From assembly GCA_013306675.1 (NCBI GenBank), contig JABLUY010000068.1, positions 84,042 through 148,041 on the forward strand: a stretch of DNA of 64,000 nt. The letters run 5' to 3'. The position numbers were made by a program, and so were the translations under genes. Within the stretch, counting starts at the first letter, position 1. Every line of letters starts with the position of its first letter. The notes beneath the pieces were generated by a model. It was not told the DNA's origin and did no database searches. It saw nothing but the letters and a program-made list of their open reading frames with translations. Below, one piece after another: positions 36,967-46,274 of the stretch. The stretch is from Thraustochytrium sp. TN22. Its lineage: Eukaryota; Sar; Bigyra; Thraustochytrida; Thraustochytriidae.

Positions 36967-39621
36967 TCACGCGCGCGGCGCGGGCGGGGCCGGGGCGTTG
37001 CCGCACTCCAGCAGCGCGCGCCCGCTGCCCGCGCCCGCCAGCAGCGCCGCGAGGCTGCGCCCCTGCAGCCGCGGCGGCGCGCAGCCGTTGACCGGCCCTC
37101 CGGCGGCCAAAGTCGCCGCCGCCGCCGCCGCCGGGACCTTGGAGCTCGAGCTCGCGGTCGAGCTCGCGGTCGAGCTCGCGCCAGAGCCCAAGCTCGAGGG
37201 CCCCAGCGCGAGCTCCAGCAACGTGGGCGCCAGGTCCGTGGCGGTCATGTGCACGGTCAGCGAACGCGCCGCGGGCGCCCAGGCCGAGGCCCAGCCGCCG
37301 GGCTCGCGTAGCTCGCCGCGAGGGACCTGCGCGACAAGGCCTGCGGCGTCGCGGACCTCGACGAGAGCGCCCTGCGCTACCTCGCGGACGACCGTGCAGG
37401 TGCTGCCGCTGCTGGTGCTGCTGCCGCTTGCGTTGACTTGTAGACGCTCCACGCGCTCGCCGGCGAGCAGGGCGCGGGCGCGCGGCGCCAGCGAGGGCGC
37501 GGCGAGCCAGCAGGAGGACAGCACCTGGTCGCCGCTCTCGAGCATCTTGGTGGTAGTGTGCACGACGGCAAGCACAACGCCTGGTCCACCGCAGCGCGCA
37601 AGAAGGTGGGCGGCGGATCCGGCGTCCTGCACGCGCACCAGCGCGCAGCGCGGGGCCGGGCCCTCGAGGAAGAAGTCCTCCACCTCCGAAACCAGCGCGG
37701 CAAAGCCCTCTTGCTCTTGGCACGACCATGACCGCACCGGCACGCCGAGGCCGTCGCACACGTCCTCGAGCGTGGCCGCCGGCGCAAGGCCCGCCTCGTA
37801 CTCTGTTCGCGGACCGCAGGCTGCGCGCCCGGTCAAGACGGCCTCCGCGCCGGACCCCTCGCAGAGCACACGGGGCAGGCGCACAGCCTCGGCCCGGCGC
37901 TCGGGCGGCAGGAGGTCGGCAGCGTTGGTGATCGTGCCGTTGTCGTCGTTCGCCTCGACGGCGAGCAAAAGGATGGATTGCGGCGCGGCCTCGACCATGC
38001 CGCGCCGCGCGCGCTCCAGGTCCTCCACACTGGAGGTCGCATAAAAGGCGCCGAACTGTGTGCCCCAGGGCGCGTGCGCCTGAAGGTCGGCGTCAAGCCA
38101 CTCGACGGGGCCCGGGGCGGTGCGCGGGAAGCTGACTTGGCCCAGCTGCCGCCAACGCGTCGTGCAGGCCTCCAACTCGCGTGCGACACGCGTCTGGAGC
38201 GCGTCCAGCGGCTCGCCGCCCTCTTGCGTGGGGACCAGGTGCAGCGCCGGCACCTCGTCAGCCAGCGGATGCGCGCGCGCGCGGGGGTCAGCCTGCAACG
38301 CCGCGCACATGCGTGCGGCGCGCTCCAGGTCCTCGACGGCGAAGGCGAACTGGCCCTGCGCCTTATGCACCTTGGCGCGCGCTGCCAGGACGTGCGGCGA
38401 TTCGCAGCCCAGGCCATCCAGGCACAGCGCCTCCTCGCAGCACGCAAGCGCCTCCGCGTAGCCCGTCTCCCGCGCGACGTAGGTTTGCGCGAGGCCGAGG
38501 AGTGCCGCACAACGCAGGACGGCGTCCACGCTCTGGCCCTCGGTGCGCAGCGCGTCCACGAAACGGCGCGCGGCGGCGAACTTGACGGCCGCAGAGTAAT
38601 GGAAGCCCTCGCGGCGGAGCCGGTCACCCTCGCGCAGCAGCTTGCGTAGGCCGTCGGCTGAGGGCGGCCCGCTCAGTTTGGCGCACTCCGCGTCGGCGTT
38701 CTCACTCAGCGAGCGAGCCTGCTGTTCGCGCGCCACAGTCTTGGCGCGCTCGCGCAGCAGCTTCACGTGCTCCGCGGCGTCAGACACAGCGGACTGCGCC
38801 AGGTGCAGCTCGGCGAGGAGCGGCGCGCCCATCTCCAAGAAGGCCTTGCCGCGCAGCACCCAGGCGGACCCCACGCTGGCGTCCTGGATGAGCACCTCGC
38901 GGAAGGCGTCCACAGCGTCGACCCAGCGGCCTTGGAAGAGGTGGCTCTGTCCGATGAGCAGCAGCACCTCCTGCTGTGCCTTGCGCACGAGAATGGCAAA
39001 GCTGCGCTCCTGTGCCTCCTTGCCGTCCGCTGCGCCGGCAGACTTCTTGTGCTCAGACTTGTGCTCGTGCCCATGACTATGCCCGTGGCCGTGGCCGTGG
39101 CCATGGTCGTCATGCCCTTGGCTGTGGCTGTGGCCGTGCGAGCAGCAGTCGTCCTGGTGCTGATGCTGCTCATCGCGGTCAGCGTCCTTGGCTTGGACGC
39201 GCTTGCTTTGTGCGAGCTCGTCGATGCCCTTTCGCGAGGCCTCGAGGTGCGCCAGCGCCTCATCGAAGCGGTTCTGCTTGAGCAGCGCAACGGCCTCCTC
39301 GCGCTCGCGCACGAAGACCTCGAATTGCTGGCTGAGCGCGGCGAGCTCCTGGGCCTCTCTCTTGGCCGCTTCCGCGGCGGGGTCGTTGGCCGCCTTGCCG
39401 CGCGCGGCCTTGAGCGCCGCGACCCTGGCTGCGCGGTCCTTGCGCTTGGCCTGCGTCTGCAGCTTGCCCAGCTCCGCCTTGCGCGCCTTCTCGTCGCGCT
39501 CGCCGGCCAGCAGCGCCGCCGGGCTGGCCGTCGCGTCCGCCGCGCGCCCGCCCCCCTCCGCCTGCTGCTCCAGCGCCTCGTAGTCCAGCCCGTCCCAGTA
39601 CCCGTGCGGCTTGAGCGCCAT
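36967..39621 (-). CDS. TPR protein with His-rich linker and C-terminal sulfatase-like domain
   Basis: 884 residues, intronless, starting MALKPHGYWDGLDYEALEQQ. Residues about 50-110 are a charged coiled coil. Residues about 160-190 are His-rich (HDDHGHGHGHGHSHGHEH), a likely metal-binding stretch. Residues about 200-470 are helical pairs that look like TPRs (VLLLIGQSHLFQGRWVDAVD, SAWVLRGKAFLEMGAPLLAE, YAEALACCEEALCLDGLG). The C-terminal half resembles the alkaline-phosphatase/sulfatase fold: HLLARCGGPGVVLAVVHTT, then TDLAPTLLELALG and RLQGRSLAALLAG, like the DLAPTLLDLAG and GRSLLPLL elements that end sulfatases. The N-terminal catalytic C-x-P-x-R motif was not seen, so activity is doubtful. 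The sulfatase resemblance is by eye. Confidence 0.7.
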   Translation of the reverse strand: MALKPHGYWDGLDYEALEQQAEGGGRAADATASPAALLAGERDEKARKAELGKLQTQAKRKDRAARVAALKAARGKAANDPAAEAAKREAQELAALSQQFEVFVREREEAVALLKQNRFDEALAHLEASRKGIDELAQSKRVQAKDADRDEQHQHQDDCCSHGHSHSQGHDDHGHGHGHGHSHGHEHKSEHKKSAGAADGKEAQERSFAILVRKAQQEVLLLIGQSHLFQGRWVDAVDAFREVLIQDASVGSAWVLRGKAFLEMGAPLLAELHLAQSAVSDAAEHVKLLRERAKTVAREQQARSLSENADAECAKLSGPPSADGLRKLLREGDRLRREGFHYSAAVKFAAARRFVDALRTEGQSVDAVLRCAALLGLAQTYVARETGYAEALACCEEALCLDGLGCESPHVLAARAKVHKAQGQFAFAVEDLERAARMCAALQADPRARAHPLADEVPALHLVPTQEGGEPLDALQTRVARELEACTTRWRQLGQVSFPRTAPGPVEWLDADLQAHAPWGTQFGAFYATSSVEDLERARRGMVEAAPQSILLLAVEANDDNGTITNAADLLPPERRAEAVRLPRVLCEGSGAEAVLTGRAACGPRTEYEAGLAPAATLEDVCDGLGVPVRSWSCQEQEGFAALVSEVEDFFLEGPAPRCALVRVQDAGSAAHLLARCGGPGVVLAVVHTTTKMLESGDQVLSSCWLAAPSLAPRARALLAGERVERLQVNASGSSTSSGSTCTVVREVAQGALVEVRDAAGLVAQVPRGELREPGGWASAWAPAARSLTVHMTATDLAPTLLELALGPSSLGSGASSTASSTASSSSKVPAAAAAATLAAGGPVNGCAPPRLQGRSLAALLAGAGSGRALLECGNAPAPPAPRA

Positions 39622-39998
39622 GCCGGCGCCGGGCCCGCGCCCGCGCCCGCGCCCGCGTCAGCGCCCGCGCCCGCCGCCGCCGCCGCCGCGGGCTCGTTGC
39701 CGGTCTGGGCGGTGGGCTGGTTTTCATTCAGACATGGATGGATGGAAAGATGAACGGAGGAGCGCATGGCGTTAGCCGTTGAACGTGCGTGCAGTGCGTC
39801 AAAGTCATTCAAGTTCTCTGCACGCGCGCGTGCGCGAGCAGAGCAGAGCGGAGCGGAGGTGCGCCGGGCGGAGCGAGCGAGCGAGTCAGCGAGCTGAGGC
39901 GCGGGTCGAAGGGCGAAGGGCGAAGGTCGAGGTCGCAGCCCAGCGCCTGCGAGGTCCCGGGCTTGGTTCTTGGCTCCGAGCTGCACGCGCTGGACAGA
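39622..39998. promoter_or_regulatory. Divergent region between TPR-sulfatase-like and SF-assemblin-like genes
   Basis: This 377-bp spacer has GCCCGC repeats beside the minus-strand start (about 39635-39670). A shared promoter is inferred from geometry; no TATA box seen. Confidence 0.45.
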
Positions 39999-41153
39999 AT
40001 GGCGAGCGTCGAGATGGAGGAGGCCAAGGAGTACGAGCTGGATGAGGACTTCGAGGAGGACTTCGACGACGAGGATGGCGAGCTGACGCCGCAGACGCCG
40101 ACGCGCGGCAAGGAGGCCGTGCAGGTGGTGCAGGTGCAGGCGCGAGGGAAGGAGGCGCCGCAGTCGCCGGCGCGCAAGGAGGAGGAGGAGGAGAGCGAGA
40201 GCGAGAGTGAGATCGAGAGCGAGAACGAGGTGGAGGCGGGGGATAAGAACAACTCAACGATGCAGATGGAGACGCCGAAGCGAGCCAAGGCGACGCCGCC
40301 CGTGCTGCCGTGCAAGAGCGCGCCGGCGGCGCCCCTGGGCAGCGCCGGTAAGGAGCGCGCGGGCGCGGGCAAGGAGCGCAAGGCGCCGCGGTGGCTGGCG
40401 CTGGAGGAGCTGGAGCGCGACCGCACGCGCGTGTCAGTGAACCGCGACCGCGTGCGCAGCATTACGCAGAAGCTGTCGAAGCTGCAGCAGGGCCTCGAGG
40501 TGGACCGCACGCGGTCGCGCACGGCGTTTGAGACGGCGCTCAAGGAGGTTCAGGCCCAGGTGGACCGCGTGGAGTCGGAGCAGGAGGGCCGACTGGAGGA
40601 GTGCGACCAGCAGATCGAGCACGTCATGGAGGCGCTCGGTCAGGAGCGGCTCGCGCGTGAGCTGCTGGACGAGCGCAAGACCAAGGAGGCCGAGGCCATC
40701 ATCAAGAGCGTGGACCTCAAACTCCAGGAGCTGCGCAGCAGCGCGCTGGCCGCCGAGGAGGGGCGCGCCGCTGAGATGGAGGCGATTCGCGAGCAGCTGC
40801 AGACCGAGAAGACGCTGCGCGCGCAGGCTGAAGAGAAGTTCGGCGTGCAGCTGTACGAGCAGGTGGCGCGCCTCACAGAGCAGGTGGACTCGTACAAGGA
40901 CCAGAACGCGCAGCTAGGCGAGCGCGTAGATATGCTCGAGGCGCGCGTGAAGCGCGCCGAGGAGGCCGCCGACGGCGAGAAGCAGGCCCGCGAGGAGTAC
41001 GAGTCGCACGTCGAGACCATGCTGGACGACCTCGTGCAGAAGATGCGCACGGAGCTGCTCGCCGAGCGCAGCGACCGCGAGTCCATGGAGGAGACGCTAC
41101 TCAAGCTCATCGAGGAGACGTGCGCCCGGGTCGAGGGCGGTCTGGTGGCCTGA
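39999..41153 (+). CDS. SF-assemblin / beta-giardin-like coiled-coil protein
   Basis: 384 residues, intronless, start MASVEMEEAKEYELDEDFEE. An acidic, Ser/Glu-rich N-terminus (to about residue 125) is followed by a continuous coiled coil of ~250 residues: RVRSITQKLSKLQQGLEVDR, EQEGRLEECDQQIEHVMEAL, LYEQVARLTEQVDSYKDQNA, and the terminal block ESMEETLLKLIEETCARVEG. The continuous heptads and the ending LLKLIEETCxRVE are characteristic of SF-assemblins, which form striated fibres attached to basal bodies. With ARL3 this fits a flagellated cell. Other rod-like proteins are possible alternatives. Start chosen at the first ATG of the acidic region, consistent with a close divergent promoter. Confidence 0.8.
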   Translation: MASVEMEEAKEYELDEDFEEDFDDEDGELTPQTPTRGKEAVQVVQVQARGKEAPQSPARKEEEEESESESEIESENEVEAGDKNNSTMQMETPKRAKATPPVLPCKSAPAAPLGSAGKERAGAGKERKAPRWLALEELERDRTRVSVNRDRVRSITQKLSKLQQGLEVDRTRSRTAFETALKEVQAQVDRVESEQEGRLEECDQQIEHVMEALGQERLARELLDERKTKEAEAIIKSVDLKLQELRSSALAAEEGRAAEMEAIREQLQTEKTLRAQAEEKFGVQLYEQVARLTEQVDSYKDQNAQLGERVDMLEARVKRAEEAADGEKQAREEYESHVETMLDDLVQKMRTELLAERSDRESMEETLLKLIEETCARVEGGLVA

Positions 41154-41378
41154 GCGAGCCGGACGAGCTTCTCGCTGGGCCGCACCGCAAACGAAGACGT
41201 AAGACGCCTCATCATCAACATGTTTTCTTCTTTTTGTTTTCATCATTCCGCATTTTGGATGGTGGTGGTGGTAGGCCTAAGCGTAGTGACTTACCCAACC
41301 ACGTTTTACTCACAAGACATGGGCCCGCACCCTCCTTGGGTGGCGCGCTCACGGTCACAACATTCGTTCGGCCCAGGC

Positions 41379-42590
41379 CTAGGACGAGGTGGCAAGCAGC
41401 GTAACGAGCACGTCGTTGTCGCGGCCCTGGAAGAGCATGTCGCCCTCGTAGTGGATGTGCTTGCGCTTCTTGGCGCGCATCATGATACCGACGAGGGTGT
41501 CGGAGATGTCCTGATAGGTGACGAAGAGCTTGCCAAAGTTGACGGTGACGGTGCCGTCCGGCTGCGCGTCGCCAATGTCGCGCACGACGGAGACAAACTT
41601 GTTGATCTCGTTGTCGACCCACTCCTGCGCCTTGGCAGCGCGCTCGGCGGTCTTGGTGCCGGCCTTGGCCTGGCCGTAGCCCTCCTGGCCAGGGCGCGGC
41701 GCGTCCGGGCCGGAGTAGTTGGCAGAGAACGGGTTGGCCTTCTCGGCGTCCTGCATGCCCTCGACCTTGTTGTTCCAGCCCTGGATGCGCGAGAGGATGC
41801 CGCCGGCGCCGCCGGGCGGCTGGCGCGGCAGCGAGCGGCGGCGCTCGTCCTGTTGCTTCTTCTGCTCGATGAGCTGCTCGGCCTCCTCGCGCTGCTTGCG
41901 CTGGCGCTCCTCGTTGAGCTTGCGCAGGCGCGCCTGCTGCTCGTCCCAGCGGCGCTGCTCCTCCTTGCGCTTGGCCTCCGCCTCTTGGCGCTGCTTTTCC
42001 TCGCGCTCCTGGCGTTCCTTCTCGGCTTTGTCGCGCGCGCGTCGCTTGTTGTCGTCGACGAGGCTGTCGTTGGCGCGGCGTTGCGCCTTGCGGCGCAGCT
42101 CGACGGCCTCGTCGAGCCAGGCGAGCGCAGCGGCGTACTCGGACTCGAGCGCGTTCAGCGCCTTGAGCGCCTGGCTGGGCTCCTCGCTCTCGGGGCGCGT
42201 CGTGGCGGCCGTCGCGCGCTGCGGCGAGAAGAGCCCCGCGCCCTGGCCTTCCCGCTCGCGCGTGCCGAGCTTGCGCAGCGCCGTGGCCAGCGTCTGCATC
42301 CACTTCTGCTTGGTGGCCTCGGTCTCCGCCGCGAAGTAGGCCGTGTCGTCGAAGTTCGACAGCAGGAACCCGTGCTTGCGCCGCCCGCTGTCGCCCACAT
42401 AGTGCTCCGTGCTCAGCTCCACGAAGCTCACGCAGCCGCCCACGGCCAGGGAGATGCCCGTCATGGTCAGCTTCGCCTGCGTCTGCGTCCACCGCCCCGT
42501 GCTCGCGTCCTCATCCTCGCCCGCCTCGCACCGCCACAGCTTGCCCTCGAAGAGCACCTCCTCGCCGGTCTCCAGCGCGCTCGCCACCAT
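41379..42590 (-). CDS. PH domain-coiled coil-Costars protein
   Basis: 403 residues, intronless. An N-terminal PH domain (residues about 8-105; GEEVLFEGKLWRCEAGEDED, GFLLSNFDDTAYFAAETEAT, TKQKWMQTLATALRKLG) is followed by a long charged coiled coil (AEKERQEREEKQRQEAEAKR). The C-terminal ~80 residues are a Costars domain: EWVDNEINKFVSVVRDIGDA, TVTVNFGKLFVTYQDISDTL, VGIMMRAKKRKHIHYEGDML and FQGRDNDVLVTLL. Costars domains occur alone or at the C-terminus of ABRA/STARS and affect actin and Rho-SRF signalling. Phosphoinositide binding through PH plus actin regulation through Costars would place it at the cortex; that role is inference. The start at 42590 was chosen because the PH fold begins at once; an open frame continues upstream. 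Confidence 0.88.
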   Translation of the reverse strand: MVASALETGEEVLFEGKLWRCEAGEDEDASTGRWTQTQAKLTMTGISLAVGGCVSFVELSTEHYVGDSGRRKHGFLLSNFDDTAYFAAETEATKQKWMQTLATALRKLGTREREGQGAGLFSPQRATAATTRPESEEPSQALKALNALESEYAAALAWLDEAVELRRKAQRRANDSLVDDNKRRARDKAEKERQEREEKQRQEAEAKRKEEQRRWDEQQARLRKLNEERQRKQREEAEQLIEQKKQQDERRRSLPRQPPGGAGGILSRIQGWNNKVEGMQDAEKANPFSANYSGPDAPRPGQEGYGQAKAGTKTAERAAKAQEWVDNEINKFVSVVRDIGDAQPDGTVTVNFGKLFVTYQDISDTLVGIMMRAKKRKHIHYEGDMLFQGRDNDVLVTLLATSS

Positions 42591-43157
42591 CTTCTCTCCT
42601 CTTGGCCGCCGCCGCCAGCACCTCCGGGCCGAGCGGCACTGCCGCGCGAGGGCCGCCGCGTCCGGGGCAGGGGGAGCGCGCGGCCAGGGGGAGGCCGGCT
42701 GCGCGGCGCCGCGCGAGCCGCGCCGCTGCGCCTGGGACGCGGGGCGGGATTGCGCGCCCACGGGCGGCCGGTTTGCGGTCTAATGACGATGCATCCGGTA
42801 ATAGGGCGCTTTGCTCGTTGAACTAACTTTGGCATGAACAGAAGTTACGTAGTCTCTTTGGGTGGGGACGTGAGAACACGCCGAGCACGCAGAAGAGTGG
42901 CTCCTTACAAGCGGAGATTGGCAGCCTGAGTTTGTGGCACTGTGGTGGCGCGGACCGGTCGTTGTTGGCGCGGACCTCCCTCGGCGCGGAGCTCCGGCTC
43001 TGTGCTTGGTCTCCTCTGCACCTGCAGATCCGAGACCGATTGCAGAGCGTGCGAGCGAAGAAACAGCGCGAGCGCGGGGGGAGAAGGAAGCCTGGGCGAG
43101 GCGCGAGGCGAGGCGAGGCGAGGCGAGGCGAGGCGAAGCGAAGCAAAGCACGGCATC
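42591..43157. other. Spacer with AGGCG pentamer array
   Basis: No gene seen except the short ORF that follows. A run of AGGCG units (about 43098-43135) lies just upstream of that ORF. Confidence 0.45.
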
Positions 43158-43310
43158 ATGAACCTGCAGCAGGTGCTTACGTACACGCTCATCTCGATTG
43201 TGCTGCTGACTCTCTTTCGTGGCACGGAGGGCCACGTGACCGAGGAGGAGTATCTCAAGTCCGTGGAGGACATTGAGAAGGAGTTCAACAACGACATGGA
43301 CTACCTCTGA
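43158..43310 (+). CDS. 50-residue small protein with signal peptide or membrane anchor
   Basis: Short ORF reading MNLQQVLTYTLISIVLLTLF followed by RGTEGHVTEEEYLKSVEDIE and a short acidic end. The first ~20 residues form a hydrophobic segment, and the rest is an acidic amphipathic helix. The start context (atcATGAAC) is weak, but hydrophobic-then-acidic content is unusual for random frames in this GC-rich DNA. Unrecognised; it could also be the first exon of a longer gene. Confidence 0.4.
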   Translation: MNLQQVLTYTLISIVLLTLFRGTEGHVTEEEYLKSVEDIEKEFNNDMDYL

Positions 43311-44152
43311 GTGATGGTCACTTGCAGGCAAGCAAGCTCCGAACTGATCCCGTGCTGTATCTCTTCCTGCGCCCCTCTAGCAGGCAAGTATGATCCAGAC
43401 TGACGGCGTGCTGTACCATTCCTACGCCCCTGTGTTGTTGCTGTTGCACTCTGTTCCATGAAAGGATGATGTATGTTTACTTGATGATGGTGGCATAGAT
43501 CTTGGAGAGTTCCTTTCGAGAATCTCAAGGGTCTCGTCAAACATCTCAAGGGTCGCAAGAACTCGCAAGGTTCTTTCGAGCAACTCGCCCGCTCACTCGG
43601 GATGCTCGCTTGACTCGGTTGAGGTCCTTCGTTGTCGGTGCATTCGTCCATACACACGGGTACGCAAACAGAGCAAGCTTCAAAGCTTCAAAAGCTTCAG
43701 GCAGAGTGCGTGGTGCTCTGCGCGGTCCATCTTACGATGTCATGCGTGGTGATGCTGTGCGCGGTCCCCCTCTTACGGTGTCATGCGCGGTGAAACTGTG
43801 CGCGGTGCCTTGCGCGCGATACGACGCGCGGTGATGCCTTGCGCGGCGATGCCACGCCTTGCGCGGCGATGCCACGGCGATGCCATGCCTTGCGCGGCGA
43901 TGCCATGCCTTGCGCGGCGATGCCACGCCTTGCGCGTAAAAAAAAAAAAAGGTGAATCGTGTTGCATGCGCAAAATGTCGCATGAATGAAATCATCTCAT
44001 CAATCAATGTCATCTGACTCGGACGAAGATGCCGTGACGCGGTGTTAAAGCCTATGGATGAAATCAGGGGTAGACGTGAGCACCGCGGTGCATGGCAGCA
44101 ACAGGCGAGGGCACAGCGGCTAAAAAGTCGACGGTGTTGGTTCTGCCGCGCT
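43311..44152. other. Intergenic region with GCGCGGCGATGCC minisatellite
   Basis: No gene. An array of GATGCCATGCCTTGCGCGGC-type units lies at about 43835-43936. Preceding it are looser CTGTGCGCGGT repeats (about 43715-43830). A 12-base A run follows at about 43939-43950. Confidence 0.6.
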
Positions 44153-45556
44153 TTAGACGGAGAGCCAGTAGGTCCGGCGGCGGAGCCAGTTGTAGTCCGG
44201 GAGCTCGTGGAGCGGGCCGATGGCGGCCATAGCGACGTCCTGGTCGTTGATGAACTTGTTGGCGGTGGCCTTGACAGCGGCAGCGTCGACGGCGTCAATG
44301 CGGGCAAAGATCTCGGCCGGGGAGAGGCGGCGGCCATAGGTGAGCATGGAGCGGCCAATGTCCTCGCAGACCTGGGAGCTGCCGTCGAGGTGGGCGAGCA
44401 TGGTGGCCTTGAGCTGGGTGCGGGCGCGAGCGACCTCCTCCTCGGTGGTGCGGTGGCAGAGGCGCACCATGGACTCGAGCGTGTAGAACATGAGGTCGTT
44501 GAGCGAGGTGGGCTCGGCCACGGCGTAGACGCCAAAGAGGCCGGTGTCCTTGTAGCAAGAGTTGAAGCTCATGATGGAGTGAGCGCACTCGTTCTCAGCG
44601 ATGCTCTGGCAGAGCTTGGAGCCGCCGTTGGCGCCGAGGCCCGAGGTACGGGACCAGCAGCCGAGCATGGTCTGCATGACCATGAGCGGGTAGGCGTGCT
44701 CCGAGGCCCAGCCGGCGCTCTCAAAGGCGAGCGCGACATGGGCGAGCTGCTCCGAGTCCTGGCGGATGCGGATCTCCGAGCCGGTGAAGCGCGCGGGCTC
44801 CATGGCGGCCGCCACGGCGTTGGGCGACTCCGAGGGGAGCGAGCCAAAGTACTTTTCTGAGAGGTCGGCCAGCTCCTTGTGATCGACGGCGCCGGCGCCG
44901 GCCACCACCATGCGGGGCGCCGAGTAGTGCGTCTCAATGTACGAGCGCAGGTCGTCGCGCGAGATGGACAGGATGTTCTCGGTCGGGCCCAGGATGGTGC
45001 GGCCCAGACCGGTGCCCATGTAGGCGGTCTCGTGCAGGCGGTCGAAGACGACCTCCTCCTGCTCCTTCTCGACCTCCTCCATCTCGCGCAGGATGACGTC
45101 GCGCTCGCGGTCGATCGCCGACGGCTCGAAGGTGGCGTTCTGGAGGATGTCGCTGAGGATCTCCATCGCCTTGGGGATGTCCTGCTTGAACACCTTGGCG
45201 TAGTACACGGTCTGCTCGCGCGAGGTGTACGCGTTCAGGTGGCCGCCCATGTTCTCGATCTCCTTCTCCAGCTGCGTCTGCGAGCGGTTCGAGGTGCCCT
45301 TGAACGCCATGTGCTCGAGGAAGTGCGCCACGCCGTTGTTCTTCTCCGTCTCGTACCGGCTGCCGGCGTCGATCCACACGCCCACGGTCGCGGTCTCGCC
45401 GTGGCCGCCCTCGGACGCCACGCGCAGCCCGTTGCCCAGCGTGCTCACCTCCGTGGCGGGCGCCTTGAGGATGTACTCCGGGAACGCATTCGCCGCCGCC
45501 GCCGCCGCCGTCGCCAGCCCGCGCCGGGCGCCCGCCGCGCCGCCCACGCGCAGCAT
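44153..45556 (-). CDS. Mitochondrial processing peptidase beta subunit
   Basis: 467 residues from the ATG at 45556 (an in-frame ATG at 45616 would add 20 residues). The Arg/Ala-rich N-terminus (LRVGGAAGARRGLATAAAAA) is a plausible mitochondrial presequence. The inverted zinc site is intact (His78-x-x-Glu81-His82 in VAHFLEHMAFKGT), with the downstream acidic ligand region AIDRERDVILREMEEVEKEQ. Further conserved blocks are NAYTSREQTVYYAKVFKQDI, ILGPTENILSISRDDL, GWASEHAYPLMVMQTMLG and LGANGGSKLCQSIAENECAH. MPP-beta is the catalytic half of the dimer that removes presequences; in some lineages it also serves as a core subunit of complex III. The intact HxxEH identifies beta rather than alpha. 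Confidence 0.95.
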   Translation of the reverse strand: MLRVGGAAGARRGLATAAAAAANAFPEYILKAPATEVSTLGNGLRVASEGGHGETATVGVWIDAGSRYETEKNNGVAHFLEHMAFKGTSNRSQTQLEKEIENMGGHLNAYTSREQTVYYAKVFKQDIPKAMEILSDILQNATFEPSAIDRERDVILREMEEVEKEQEEVVFDRLHETAYMGTGLGRTILGPTENILSISRDDLRSYIETHYSAPRMVVAGAGAVDHKELADLSEKYFGSLPSESPNAVAAAMEPARFTGSEIRIRQDSEQLAHVALAFESAGWASEHAYPLMVMQTMLGCWSRTSGLGANGGSKLCQSIAENECAHSIMSFNSCYKDTGLFGVYAVAEPTSLNDLMFYTLESMVRLCHRTTEEEVARARTQLKATMLAHLDGSSQVCEDIGRSMLTYGRRLSPAEIFARIDAVDAAAVKATANKFINDQDVAMAAIGPLHELPDYNWLRRRTYWLSV

Positions 45557-46274
45557 CCTGCCTGCCTGCCGCCGCTCGCTCGCTGCTCCCGCGCCAACCC
45601 GCGCCAATCCGCGCATGCTCGCCGCGCGCGCGCCTCCATCCCTTCGCGCGCCGCCGCAGCGCCGCGCAGCCGCCGCCGCCGCCGCCTTACGCCCTCTCGG
45701 GGCTGCGCGCCCGCCGCCCCCTCGGCGAAACCCGGCCCCCCGCCCCCGCCACGTCGGGCCTTCCTCCCGCGTAAGGTGCCGCCGCCTTATCTTCGCGCCG
45801 CCGCGGAAGGGGGGCGCGCCGGGGGGCGCGCCGACGCGTGTGCGATGGAACGCGCGAACGAGGCCGGGAACGCGGGGAGCGCGGGCGAGGGCGGGGAGGA
45901 GGAGGACGCGCGGATGGACGGCGGGGTCACGGAGCTCCTGGAGCGCGGGAGCTGGAGCTGGGGCGCGCGGCGCGGCGCAGGGCTGGGCGCGGGAGGGGCA
46001 GCGGCGCGAGGGCAGGAGATGGATGGCCGGCGGCGAGAAGCGCTTCTTTCTCGCAGTCAAGGTCCGCCACGGACTCGCGAGAGAGAGGCTGCAGGGCAGC
46101 TGGCCGAGGGGACGGAGGCCTGTGCTCGGTGAGGCGAGGCACGGCCTTTTCTGGCAGCTTGCGTGGGCCAATGCCAAGCGCAAGCGCGAGCGCATTTCGA
46201 CTGCAACATGCTTGATAACGTTATGATGATTCTCCGCCGGTGCCTCTTCGCTTAGTACCTGCTACTCACGTAGG
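45557..46274. other. Spacer between MPP-beta and SDR1
   Basis: A CG-rich stretch. A plus-strand frame with an ATG at 45845 is open for 95 codons but shows no motif, so I do not call it. Confidence 0.4.

Noticed and set aside
45845-46132. 95-codon plus-strand ORF divergent from MPP-beta
   Set aside because: Gly/Ala/Arg-rich with no motif; typical of GC-driven open frames.
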